Assembly: GCF_014698035.1 (NCBI RefSeq)
Contig: NZ_JACJSF010000023.1
Location: 1-64,000, forward strand
Origin: Desmonostoc muscorum FACHB-395
Lineage (GTDB): Bacteria; Cyanobacteriota; Cyanobacteriia; Cyanobacteriales; Nostocaceae
Reading direction: 5' to 3'
Length of the DNA stretch: 64,000 nucleotides
The position numbers and the translations under genes were made by a program. Below the pieces are notes generated by a model. The model ran no database searches. It was not told where the DNA came from and saw only the letters and a list, made by a program, of their open reading frames with translations. Shown one piece after another: positions 44,485-52,762 of the stretch (its first letter is position 1; each line of letters begins with the position of its first letter).

Positions 44485-44752
44485 CTAGTCAGGAATAGTA
44501 TTGGCATTACCCAGTAATATATCAATCCGTTTAATGATTGCTTTAAACTCACCTGCATTAAAGCGCTGGCTAAGTTGCGTGCGATCGCTGAATTTTGCCA
44601 ATTGCAGTTTTAGGAATAATTTCTTTATCTAGTGGAATCAAATAATCGGGATTTACTCTCAGATTGTTCACAATTCGAGTGCGAATTCCTTTTATATCCT
44701 TATTAAAGTCCCCTTTGAGAAAAATAGTATTATTTTGCTGTACATTGGTCAA
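44485..44752 (-). pseudogene. C-terminal remnant of a fatty acyl-AMP ligase, frameshifted
   Basis: The minus-strand frame reads NLRVNPDYLIPLDKEIIPKT followed by AIGKIQRS, the A10 end region of an acyl-AMP/CoA ligase. At 44576-44583 the base run (CGCA)2 appears as a tandem duplication that shifts the frame and makes an early stop. Skipping four bases continues as QLSQRFNAGEFKAIIKRID to a natural stop at 44485-44487, exactly a fatty acyl-AMP ligase tail. The N-terminal 500 residues are gone. Such enzymes usually load fatty acids onto polyketide or peptide synthetases, so this may be debris of another biosynthetic cluster. Confidence 0.82.
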
Positions 44753-44775
44753 GATTTAGGTTGACCAACGTACAG
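44738..44775. repeat. 15-base inverted repeat after the second 130-residue gene
   Basis: Arms CTGTACATTGGTCAA (44738-44752) and TTGACCAACGTACAG (44761-44775), one mismatch, 8-base loop, 11 bases after the stop of the 44787-45179 gene. It could be its terminator, although no T-run follows on the minus strand, or the scar of a small element. Confidence 0.6.
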
Positions 44776-44786
44776 TTTCATAAAAA

Positions 44787-45179
44787 CTATTTCTCGATGA
44801 TTTCAATTTTTTTTAGATATCGAACCTCTTTAGTATCAGTAATCATTGCTACGCTAAGTTGATTTTTCAGTTTGAGTTTTAGCTCCTCTGTAATCGGTAA
44901 ACCTTGAATTTCTTTGAAGAGAAATATCACAGATTCAGTTTTGCTACGTTCTGTATAGATGCCTTTAAGAATGGCTTCAATTCCATATCCCGTTACAGTA
45001 TCTCCTACCACAGTTACTAGACCTAGCAGGGCTATACCTCCGACGATGCCAAACGGCCCTCCCAAGGCTGTCAGAATAGCTGCAACAGCAGCAGAACTCC
45101 CCCCTGTTGTTACCGTTAGAATCACGAGTATTACACCAGGAAGACCCAGACCAGCAAGTTTTTTAACTATGTCATCCAT
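44787..45179 (-). CDS. 130-residue glycine-rich hydrophobic protein, copy 2
   Basis: Paralogue of the gene at 38699-39091: MDDIVKKLAGLGLPGVILVI followed by Gly/Ala-rich hydrophobic segments to about residue 75, then YTERSKTESVIFLFKEIQGL and a charged tail. The tail differs more than the hydrophobic half. The upstream leader with GGATTTTAGGTAATTA, holding the likely ribosome binding AGG, is shared, so the duplicated unit includes the translation signal. It directly follows the decayed patatin copy on the same strand. That it remains open while its neighbour decayed suggests it is still under selection, or that decay is recent. No named family. Membrane insertion is inferred from composition only. 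Confidence 0.72.
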   Translation of the reverse strand: MDDIVKKLAGLGLPGVILVILTVTTGGSSAAVAAILTALGGPFGIVGGIALLGLVTVVGDTVTGYGIEAILKGIYTERSKTESVIFLFKEIQGLPITEELKLKLKNQLSVAMITDTKEVRYLKKIEIIEK

Positions 45180-45297
45180 TATAATAATTACCTAAAATCC
45201 TTACACTTGGATGCTGATGAAAACACTACTTAAGTATCTAATTCAGAAAAATATTTTCATGAGAATAATATATTCTTTTTTAAAGTAACTATGTGTT

Positions 45298-45690
45298 TAA
45301 ATAATAGCTCGTAAAATATCTCATTCCTATACGAAAGATATTTTTGGGGAGATTTTCAACACTATAATTTAGCGCTCGGAAATGTATGATATTTATTTAA
45401 GGTTAATAAAATTCTATTAGTCTGATTGTAAGAACACCTCCGGTTTAAATATTAGCAATTAAATCTAACAAAGTAAAAATTATTTTTAGTATTCGCTTTT
45501 CTATTTATACTGGTATAATTTTCCTGATACTGTCCTTCATTAATAACAAGCATTTTATATTTTTGATTAGTGTGAAATCCATAGTTTTTTGAGATGGATT
45601 AGGAATTGCTTATGAGATAATATTTGCGTTTATTCCTACTATTTAATATCGGAAAAAACTTTCATTATGAGAGATTTCTACAATAAATTT
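45298..45690 (-). pseudogene. Remnant of a second patatin-like lipase gene
   Basis: Reading the minus strand from the ATG at 45582 gives MDFTLIKNIKCLLLMKDSIR, then stop codons and IEKRILKIIFTLLDLI. The intact patatin gene reads MNTKANSKYKILAIDGGGIR and IEKRTQKPIFSLFDLIS at the matching place. Further on, LNYSVENLPKNIFRIGMRYF lines up with AQYSAEDLLQIYIEYGAEIF. DNA similarity continues into the linker part (45600-45690 versus 43370-43450). The oxyanion-hole glycines and the catalytic Ser region are lost, with several stops and frame changes, so it is a dead copy. The LamG part is not recognisable. Confidence 0.85.
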
Positions 45691-45788
45691 ATTAAATTAG
45701 ATTATTTTTCAATTTAATAACTGCATTTCAAAGAACAGGCTGAACTTCAGCCTACAAATCATCTCAGCTTTATCTACAAAATGCAATA

Positions 45789-45911
45789 GCAGTTAAGACA
45801 GTTAAGGAGATAGTTAAGCGGATGGTTAAGATAGCTAACCAGACAATTAAGACAGTTAAGACAGTTAAGCGGACAGTTAAGACAGTTAAGACAGTTAAGG
45901 AAATAGTTAAA
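45789..45911. repeat. AGTTAAG tandem array with 9- and 12-base spacing
   Basis: About twelve copies of (A/G)(C/T)AGTTAAG-like units. The core spacing is always 9 or 12 bases, so a reading frame on the plus strand stays open and reads as basic TVK/IVK repeats (AVKTVKEIVKRMVK and so on) to a stop at 45969. No start codon with a ribosome binding site lies before the array, so I list it as a repeat, not a gene. Around it, 45691-46162 has no other gene. Confidence 0.8.
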
Positions 45912-45924
45912 ATTTTTAAAATTG

Positions 45925-45967
45925 CTAATTACACAGAAGTTACAGTTAGTAACTTCTGTGTAATTAG
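45925..45967 (-). terminator. Perfect 19-base hairpin, possible terminator of the CDF gene
   Basis: Arms CTAATTACACAGAAGTTAC (45925-45943) and GTAACTTCTGTGTAATTAG (45949-45967) match perfectly around a 5-base loop. On the minus strand CAATTTTAAAAATTTT follows. It lies 196 bases after the transporter stop codon, so it may end that transcript; a small mobile-element relic is the alternative. Confidence 0.55.
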
Positions 45968-46162
45968 GTAAAGAATTATGCAGATTTCCAGAGGTACTTG
46001 CTTTTTTTCGTCCCTAGGGGCTACCGCCTCATACATACACTTATTCAAAAAATGCTGCTGATGTTGGATCGTTGAATGGGGCAGAGGTGGCTGTTTTGTG
46101 TTTAGAAGGTGCTTCACCTATTATTTGACCTCTTGAACAGTACTTGCAAGTGATTCTTGTCA

Positions 46163-47074
46163 TTAGTTACTAGTCCGCTCCAATTCCTGATCGTCCCAAG
46201 ATACAGGGTCTTCTAATGGTTCCAGATGAGTTGTGATGCTGCTTTTTGGCAATGCTTGAATGATGCTCAACTCAATTGCTTCGCATAAATCATGTCCTTG
46301 CTGCACTGTCCATACTCCAGGTACTAAAACATGAAAGGAAATAAACCGACGTGTTCCAGCAATTCGAGAACGCATTGCATGGAACTGGATACCTTGGCAT
46401 TCATATTTACTGAGAATAACCCGGATTGTCTCTATTTCTTCAATAGGCAAGGCAGTATCCAGTAATCCAAAAAAGCTTTCTCGTAGCAAACGAAATCCTG
46501 TCCAGACAATATTGACTGCTACCAACAAAGCGATGATTGGGTCAAGTATTAGCCAGCCTGTTACCTGAACTAAAAAGATTCCCACTATCACACCACCCGA
46601 AGTCCAGACATCAGTAAATAGGTGGTGAGCATCAGCTCGCAGTGTAATCGAACGCAAACGTCGTCCCGCTTTTAGCAAGACAAAAGCAACTCCTCCATTG
46701 ACTGCTGTTGCCAACATTGATAGAGCCAAACCCAATCCCACTTGAGCGATCGCTTCTGGATGCAGTAATCTTCCCCAAGCTTCAACTCCAATACTGATTG
46801 CTGCAACAATAATCAACGCACCTTCGGCTCCACTGGAAAAATATTCCGCTTTAGAATGCCCAAAGGTGTGTTCTGCATCGGCTGGTTTGGCAGCATAAGT
46901 TACTGCCCACAGTGCTATCAATGCTGCCGCCAGATTCACACACGATTCAATTGCATCCGAAAGCAACCCTATCGATCCGGTTAGCAGATAAGCCCCAAAC
47001 TTCAAAGCAATAGTAACAACTGCTGCCCCAATTGATAGGAAAGCGTAGGAGCGTAGTGTTCGAACACTCATCAA
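46163..47074 (-). CDS. Cation diffusion facilitator family transporter
   Basis: A 303-residue inner-membrane divalent-cation/proton antiporter. Six membrane helices are visible in the first 200 residues. The metal site of helix II is in LLSDAIESCVNL near residue 38, and that of helix V is in LRADAHHLFTDVWTSGG near 150 (HxxxD type, typical of Zn/Mn/Fe exporters). A C-terminal cytoplasmic domain (residues 205-300) has the ferredoxin-like fold of the family (HAMRSRIAGTRRFISFHVLV). The start MMSVRTLRS is reasonable, though the upstream signal is weak. Orientation and spacing do not link it to other genes. The transported metal (Zn, Fe, Mn or Co) cannot be decided. Confidence 0.92.
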   Translation of the reverse strand: MMSVRTLRSYAFLSIGAAVVTIALKFGAYLLTGSIGLLSDAIESCVNLAAALIALWAVTYAAKPADAEHTFGHSKAEYFSSGAEGALIIVAAISIGVEAWGRLLHPEAIAQVGLGLALSMLATAVNGGVAFVLLKAGRRLRSITLRADAHHLFTDVWTSGGVIVGIFLVQVTGWLILDPIIALLVAVNIVWTGFRLLRESFFGLLDTALPIEEIETIRVILSKYECQGIQFHAMRSRIAGTRRFISFHVLVPGVWTVQQGHDLCEAIELSIIQALPKSSITTHLEPLEDPVSWDDQELERTSN

Positions 47075-47213
47075 ATTTACTCAATTGTAATTTTTAGCCA
47101 ACAGTAACAAATTTAGCTCATAGCTTCATCCACCTTAAGACTTTGCTCAGAATTTCGTATTCACATAGAAACGGGTAATCGTGGGGCATAGAAAGCGATC
47201 GCTCTTGAAGGGA

Positions 47214-47237
47214 TAATATCTGCGATCGCAGATATTA
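47214..47237. repeat. 24-base perfect palindrome centred on a HIP1 octamer
   Basis: GCGATCGC (47222-47229) is the centre of a palindrome that extends eight bases on each side (TAATATCT to the left, AGATATTA to the right). It lies between divergently read genes, so it could be an operator or just a HIP1 expansion. The remainder of the 47075-47540 gap holds a further HIP1 site and the repeat at 47311-47394, and no gene. Confidence 0.6.
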
Positions 47238-47310
47238 CTACTTTTGGCTCCAAAGCACGGCTTTGATTGCCTAGTAGTTCGCCAACCCAAAATTGTTGGG
47301 TGGAAGTCGG

Positions 47311-47394
47311 CAGAGGAGCAGGGGAGCAGGGGAGCAGAGGAGAGGCTTATACAAGTTCTTTCCCCTCTGCCCCTCTGCTCCTCTGCCCCTCTGC
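47311..47394. repeat. Purine/pyrimidine tandem-repeat hairpin (GAGCAGGGG units)
   Basis: Left arm of GAGCAGGGG/GAGCAGAGG units, short loop GCTTATACAAGTTCTTTCC, right arm of CCCTCTGC/TCCTCTGC units complementary to it. It shares its design with 5265-5376 and its unit with the in-frame insertion in the aptA loading domain. Open frames across it on both strands are repeat artefacts. Confidence 0.75.
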
Positions 47395-47540
47395 TAACCA
47401 CCATGCAAAGTTTCCTTGGCAGACTACTAGGACAGTGATAAATAAAGTTCAATATACGCTATGCCTAAAGATACACGCTTTTGAGTAGTAGTTTATGTGA
47501 ATCTCAATTGGGTAAAATAATTATCTTAAAATCAGAAATT

Positions 47541-49883
47541 ATGCCACAATACTTTGGACAATTGCACACAACCGAAGCGCCTTGGTCAACCCTGGGAGCA
47601 GTACAAGCAATACAACAAAATGAGCGTCATATCCTCTTGCTGTGCGGCGACCCTTGTCTAATAGTTAGTGTGTTAGCACCAAACTTAATTCGGGTACGGA
47701 TGGCCCCAAGTGGTGAATTTCTCTCTAGGCGATCGTGGGCAGTAGCACTTGCGGATGAAGAATGGCCTACTGTGCCGTTTGAAGTGCGGGAAAAACCAGA
47801 GACTATAGAAATTGAAACTGAGCAATTGTGTATTGTCGTGTCCCGCGATCCGTGTCGTATCCAGTGCTTTGACTCAGCAGGACAGCCTTTTGCACAAGAT
47901 ACAGACTTAGGGATGGGGTGGCGGACAGGGGAAGTTGCTGGGTGGAAACGGATTGAATCTGACGAACATTTCTATGGTTTTGGTGAACCGACTGGTTTAC
48001 TAGATCAGCGTTCAAAAGTCAAAACCAACTGGGCATCAGATGCGATCGATTACGGCATCATGACAGACAGTATGTATCAGGCAATTCCTTTTTTCATCGC
48101 CTTGCGTCCTGGATTGGGATACGGACTTTTTTTTAATACTACTTATTGGAGCCGATTTGATCTGGGCGCACAGCAGCCTGGAGTCTGGCAGATGGAAACT
48201 CAAGGGAGTGAACTAGATTACTACATTATTTATGGGCCTGAACCTGCGAAAATTATCCAGACTTATACGCAGTTAACTGGACGGATGCCTTTGCCACCTC
48301 GATGGTCATTAGGTTATCACCAATGTCGCTGGAGTTACGAGTCACAAGATATAGTAGGCAAACTAGCTGATGAATTTCGTCAGCGTCGCATTCCCTGTGA
48401 TGTTATTCATTTAGATATTGACTATATGAATAGCTATAGGATTTTTACCTGGAGTCCCAAGCGATTTGCTGACCCTCAAAAATTAATCCAAAATCTTAAG
48501 CAAGATGGATTTAAAGTAGTGACGATTGTTGATCCGGGGGTCAAATACGAGCCAGAAGCAGATTACAAAGTCTTTGATGAGGGATTAAACAACAACTATT
48601 TCATCCGAAAAACTAATGGTCAATTGTTCCACGGCTATGTTTGGCCAGACAAGGCTGTCTTTCCTGATTACCTACGTCCTGAAGTTAGAGATTGGTGGGG
48701 AAATTGGCAAAAAAGTTTGACTGATATTGGTGTTGCCGGCATCTGGAACGACATGAATGAACCCGCACTGGATGACCGTCCATTCGGCGACCCTGGTAAC
48801 AAAATTTCCTTTCCCCTTGATGCACCACAGGGGCCAATTGAGGAAATAACCACCCACAAGGAAGTTCACAATCTTTATGGGCTAATGATGGCACAGGCAT
48901 CTTATCAAGGAGCTAAAATATCTCGTCCGACTGAACGCTCTTTTATATTGACACGCTCTGGATATGCCGGCATTCAACGCTGGTCAGCTATCTGGACAGG
49001 AGACAATCAATCTCTGTGGGAACACTTGGAAATGTCCATACCAATGCTTTGTAACCTGGGCCTATCGGGCATTCCCTTTGTTGGTAGTGATATTGGGGGG
49101 TTTGCGGGGAATGCTACGGCTGAACTATATGCGCGTTGGATGCAGCTAGGAATGCTTTACCCATTGATGCGTGGGCATTCAGCATTAACTACTGCACAGC
49201 ATGAGCCTTGGGTATTTGGCGATCGCATCGAAAAAATCTGCCGCGAGTATATTGAACTCCGTTATCAACTACTACCTTATATTTACAGTCTTTTTTGGTT
49301 AGCTGCAACTACTGGCGCACCAATTCTTCGCCCACTTCTGTATGATTTCCCCAATGACCCAAAAACCTTTTCTCTTGCCGATCAAGTAATGCTTGGCCCC
49401 TCCTTACTAGCAGCACCTATTTACCGTCCAGGCGTTGAACATCGTGCTGTGTACTTGCCTGAAGGTTGTTGGTACGATTGGTGGAGTGGAGAGGAATTTA
49501 CAGGGCCAACTCACATTCTTGCTTATGCACCACTGGAGAAAATGCCGTTATATGTTCGTGCTGGCTCCATTATTGCGATCGCACCAGTAATGCAATATGT
49601 AGATGAACATCCCATAAATCAAATGAGACTGCGGATTTGGAAGGGTGTTGGTGAGTTTACCCTTTATGAAGATGATGGTCATACTTTTGAGTACAAAACA
49701 GGAGCCTTTTGCACCACAACTTACCATGTTTATTCCGAGCAGCAAACAACCATTGTTGAGATTGCAGCCAGAGAAGGTGAGTTCTCACCCATAACACGTG
49801 AAACCATTGTGGAATTAGTCGGCGTTGGTGAACAGAGTTTTGTAGATAATGGTACTGCACATCGGTTGGAATTTTCTACTTAA
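47541..49883 (+). CDS. GH31 family alpha-glucosidase-type glycoside hydrolase
   Basis: A 780-residue retaining glycosidase of family 31 (alpha-glucosidase/alpha-xylosidase group). The catalytic barrel begins near residue 255 (LPPRWSLGYHQCRWSYES). The nucleophile is the Asp in GIWNDMNEPALDD near residue 417, and the acid/base Asp is in SAIWTGDNQSLWEHL near residue 487. N-terminal galactose-mutarotase-like and C-terminal beta domains flank it (YVRAGSIIAIAPV near 670). No signal peptide, so cytoplasmic; it would release glucose from alpha-glucosides or glycogen fragments. The frame is open from TTG 47481, but I prefer ATG 47541 (MPQYFGQLHTTEAPWSTLG) because it matches the family start. No operon partner. 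Confidence 0.93.
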   Translation: MPQYFGQLHTTEAPWSTLGAVQAIQQNERHILLLCGDPCLIVSVLAPNLIRVRMAPSGEFLSRRSWAVALADEEWPTVPFEVREKPETIEIETEQLCIVVSRDPCRIQCFDSAGQPFAQDTDLGMGWRTGEVAGWKRIESDEHFYGFGEPTGLLDQRSKVKTNWASDAIDYGIMTDSMYQAIPFFIALRPGLGYGLFFNTTYWSRFDLGAQQPGVWQMETQGSELDYYIIYGPEPAKIIQTYTQLTGRMPLPPRWSLGYHQCRWSYESQDIVGKLADEFRQRRIPCDVIHLDIDYMNSYRIFTWSPKRFADPQKLIQNLKQDGFKVVTIVDPGVKYEPEADYKVFDEGLNNNYFIRKTNGQLFHGYVWPDKAVFPDYLRPEVRDWWGNWQKSLTDIGVAGIWNDMNEPALDDRPFGDPGNKISFPLDAPQGPIEEITTHKEVHNLYGLMMAQASYQGAKISRPTERSFILTRSGYAGIQRWSAIWTGDNQSLWEHLEMSIPMLCNLGLSGIPFVGSDIGGFAGNATAELYARWMQLGMLYPLMRGHSALTTAQHEPWVFGDRIEKICREYIELRYQLLPYIYSLFWLAATTGAPILRPLLYDFPNDPKTFSLADQVMLGPSLLAAPIYRPGVEHRAVYLPEGCWYDWWSGEEFTGPTHILAYAPLEKMPLYVRAGSIIAIAPVMQYVDEHPINQMRLRIWKGVGEFTLYEDDGHTFEYKTGAFCTTTYHVYSEQQTTIVEIAAREGEFSPITRETIVELVGVGEQSFVDNGTAHRLEFST

Positions 49884-49977
49884 GCAGCTCCATAAAATTG
49901 ATTCGGAAGTTTGCATTTAGAATTCAGTAATATTCGTGAAATGGTATTACTCAAAGAAAGAATAATCCCTAATGAAG

Positions 49978-51381
49978 TCAATCCCAACAACTTTTGGTCT
50001 CATCAACAGTCTTAATTGATTTATCTGTTGCTTCCAAAATAAAGATAGCCACTAAAGTAGCCAGGATAGCCAATAAAGAAGCACTCACAAGCATAAAAGG
50101 AGAAGAAATAGGCTCTTGAGGAACTTGAGCTTCGGATAGGATAATTGCATTACCTAAGTTTTGATTTTCCGCTAAACGGCTTTCTTCTAGCTTTTGTTGC
50201 AAAAGTAAATAAGTAGATTGTGCAACTTGTGCTTTACGTTCTAACTGGCGTTGTTGTTGTTCTAATCTCGGAAGATAACTCAAACGTTGTTTGTGGCTAG
50301 CTTGTAAGTTAGATAAAGCAGCAGCTTGGCTTTCTAAACCTAGATGGGTTGACTCTAATTCTATAAGCTTCGCTGAGAGTTGCTGTTGTAGCTCTCCTAA
50401 TTCATAGTTTTGATTTAGTTGTAGTTTATTCGTTCCTGTAACTTTTTTTATACGTTGTTGCAGTAGCTCATTTAAAGACTTTAATTTGTCTTCTAAATCT
50501 ATAATTTGCGGATGGGTGTCTTTTACAACAGTTCGCCTGAGCGTAAGTTGCGACTCTAATTGTTGGATTTCTTTGAGAATATTTTGTACACCTGAAATTT
50601 GGCTAAGGGAAGTCTTAATCATTGCCTGCCGAGAGTTCATACCCAATTGTTCGCGGATTTCTTTAGATTGTGCATCGATATCAGCAATTCTTGATTGAGC
50701 TTCACTAAATTTCTTTTGTAAATCTGCAATATTTTCTACTGCCTTACTTGCTTCCTCTGGCAGGGAAACACTTTTATAGTTTTCTTTAAAATTGGCGATA
50801 TCGGCTTCTGCTTTTAGAACAGTTAATTCTGCATTCGGCATCTGTTTTTCTAAAAATTTGCGAGCAGCCGTAGTTTGATTCCTCTGAGCGGATACATTAT
50901 ATTCTAAATAAGCATCCATCAATTTATTAACAACTTCTGTTGCAATTTCCGGGTTATTATCTTGATAGGATACTAATAAAATATCAGTTCCATCAATATT
51001 ATTCACAGTCAACTTTTTAAGAAAAGCCTGGAGCTTTATAAGCTCTCCTTTGTCGTCCTTCAACTTGAGTTTTTTTATAGTTTTTTGCGCTATAGGTATA
51101 GAGCGTATAACTTCTGCCTCTGTATTTAAAGGATTGGTTTGATCCTGAAATACTGATTCTAGCTTGTTTATTTCTGTTCCTACTCCCGTTAGGGAAGAAG
51201 TTATATTTGTTTTGTGGAACAGCAGTTTTCCCTCTGCAATATAATTAGGTTGTCTTAATAACAAAGGTAGCAATGAAATTAGCAAAGCTGGGAAAAATAT
51301 TACTATAAAAGACAACCATCGCCGCTTCAAAATTTGCAAATAGGTATTAAACGTAACAATGCTTTCTGTTCGAGATTCCAT
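49978..51381 (-). CDS. Wzz/GumC-type polysaccharide chain-length or export protein
   Basis: A 467-residue polysaccharide co-polymerase of the Wzz/GumC class. A membrane helix follows the short cytoplasmic N-terminus (residues 20-42, WLSFIVIFFPALLISLLPLL), then the Wzz domain, a long periplasmic coiled coil (residues about 160-400, many heptads such as LQKKFSEAQSRIADIDAQ), a Pro-containing stretch PQEPISSPFM and a second helix (about 430-450). It lacks the C-terminal BY-kinase domain of larger cyanobacterial homologues. It is the last gene of the exopolysaccharide locus on the minus strand and should set chain length or work with an outer-membrane export protein, which is not seen here. Confidence 0.88.
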   Translation of the reverse strand: MESRTESIVTFNTYLQILKRRWLSFIVIFFPALLISLLPLLLRQPNYIAEGKLLFHKTNITSSLTGVGTEINKLESVFQDQTNPLNTEAEVIRSIPIAQKTIKKLKLKDDKGELIKLQAFLKKLTVNNIDGTDILLVSYQDNNPEIATEVVNKLMDAYLEYNVSAQRNQTTAARKFLEKQMPNAELTVLKAEADIANFKENYKSVSLPEEASKAVENIADLQKKFSEAQSRIADIDAQSKEIREQLGMNSRQAMIKTSLSQISGVQNILKEIQQLESQLTLRRTVVKDTHPQIIDLEDKLKSLNELLQQRIKKVTGTNKLQLNQNYELGELQQQLSAKLIELESTHLGLESQAAALSNLQASHKQRLSYLPRLEQQQRQLERKAQVAQSTYLLLQQKLEESRLAENQNLGNAIILSEAQVPQEPISSPFMLVSASLLAILATLVAIFILEATDKSIKTVDETKSCWD

Positions 51382-51482
51382 AAATTTAAATTGAATTTTT
51401 AATGATTGATGTAATTAAGATTTGAATGACTCAATATTGCTAACAAGCAAAAGAAATAAGATAGATAATTTGTCAAGCTAAG

Positions 51483-52652
51483 CTACTGATTAGATAGAGA
51501 CATATAAGTATGAGTTTTAGAACTATTATGGTGAACTGCTAGAATTTCACTAATCACTTGCTCCAAATCTTCGTCTGTAAGATTAGAACCCGAAGGTAGG
51601 CAAAGACCGTGTGTAAATAAATCTTTAGCGACTGTATCTCCAATATATTCACACTCAGCAAACACAGGCTGGAGATGCAAAGGCTTCCATACAGGACGAG
51701 TTTCAATTTGCTGTGCGGCAAGTGCGATGCGGACTTGTTCTCGATCTGCTCCAAAAGTTGCTGGATCGATTGTTAAACAGGTTAACCAGCGAGTAGCACG
51801 GCCAAAAATAGCTTCCGGCATAAATTCTATGCCTGGAAGATTTCCTAAAACCTGTTGGTAAATCTTAAAGTTGCGTCTTCTAGCCGCCACTCGCTCACTC
51901 AAAAGATGTAATTGACCGCGACCAATACCAGCTAAAACATTGCTCAGGCGGTAGTTGTAACCAATTTCCGAGTGTTGGTAATGGGGAGATGAATCACGTG
52001 CTTGGGTTGCTAAGAAACGGGCTTTTGCTACCAATTGTGGATCGTCGGAAACCAACATCCCACCGCCGGAGGTAGTGATGATTTTATTGCCATTAAAGGA
52101 GTAAATGCCAATGCGCCCAAAAGTTCCGGGGGAACGCTCTTTGTAGGTAGCACCTAAAGCTTCAGCTGCGTCTTCAATTAAAGGAACGTCATATTGATTG
52201 CAAGCTTTCAGGATGGGATCGATATCTGCACTTTGACCATACAGATGCACAAGTACCACTGCTTTAGGCAATCTACCAAAACGTGCGCGGTTCTCTAGCG
52301 CTTCCTGCAATAAGTCAGGATTCATATTCCAAGAAGTGCGATCGCTATCAATAAATACTGGTTTTGCTCCTAGGTAAGCAATTGGATTGGCGGTAGCTAT
52401 AAATGTCAGGGTAGAGCAAAAAACTTCATCTCCAGACTGGACACCTACTAACCGTAAAGCCAAATGCAGAGCTGCTGTACCAGAACTAACAGCCGCCGCA
52501 TACCCAGCCCCGGTTTCTTGACAAAATTCTTGCTCAAAAGCATTTACGTGTGGGCCTACTGGTGCAATCCAGTTAGTATCAAAAGCTTCTTTGATGAGTT
52601 CTAGCTCGCGATCGCCCATGTGTGGAGTTGAGAGCAAGATTGGTTTAGTCAT
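51483..52652 (-). CDS. DegT/DnrJ/EryC1/StrS family PLP-dependent aminotransferase
   Basis: A 389-residue sugar aminotransferase of the DegT/AHBA-synthase family. It has the substrate/PLP contacts SSGTAALHLALRLVG near residue 58, the conserved IEDAAEALGATY near 160 with the PLP-ring Asp, and the Schiff-base Lys in SFNGNKIITTSGGGM near 187. It should convert a nucleotide-activated keto-sugar to an amino-sugar for the polysaccharide repeat unit. Length and start (MTKPILLSTPHMGDRE) are typical. It lies between the ATP-grasp gene and wzz on the same strand, 110 and 101 bases apart, in one probable transcript. Confidence 0.92.
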   Translation of the reverse strand: MTKPILLSTPHMGDRELELIKEAFDTNWIAPVGPHVNAFEQEFCQETGAGYAAAVSSGTAALHLALRLVGVQSGDEVFCSTLTFIATANPIAYLGAKPVFIDSDRTSWNMNPDLLQEALENRARFGRLPKAVVLVHLYGQSADIDPILKACNQYDVPLIEDAAEALGATYKERSPGTFGRIGIYSFNGNKIITTSGGGMLVSDDPQLVAKARFLATQARDSSPHYQHSEIGYNYRLSNVLAGIGRGQLHLLSERVAARRRNFKIYQQVLGNLPGIEFMPEAIFGRATRWLTCLTIDPATFGADREQVRIALAAQQIETRPVWKPLHLQPVFAECEYIGDTVAKDLFTHGLCLPSGSNLTDEDLEQVISEILAVHHNSSKTHTYMSLSNQ

Positions 52653-52762
52653 GATTATTTTCAGTAGTTTGGATTATCTGATAAGGCTGCAATAATTCAG
52701 ATTTTTTCATGAGAAACTCCTCAAAGTATTGTTGATGACTTAAAAACCTTTACACTTACTTG

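Noticed and set aside
44570..44752. A 60-residue independent gene
   Set aside because: The reading frame is the frameshifted end of an acyl-AMP ligase, with the true tail continuing in another frame.
45789..45911. Possible CRISPR array
   Set aside because: Units are only 9-12 bases with no unique spacers, and no cas gene is near; it is a tandem repeat.
45929..46117. Small minus-strand gene of 62 codons
   Set aside because: It overlaps a perfect hairpin, has no ribosome binding site and no protein-like composition.
47147..47488. Small open frames on both strands upstream of the GH31 gene
   Set aside because: All run across the GAGCAGGGG repeat element; no start signal or conserved sequence.
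48668..48900. Three overlapping minus-strand frames inside the GH31 gene
   Set aside because: Shadows of the strongly conserved catalytic region on the other strand.
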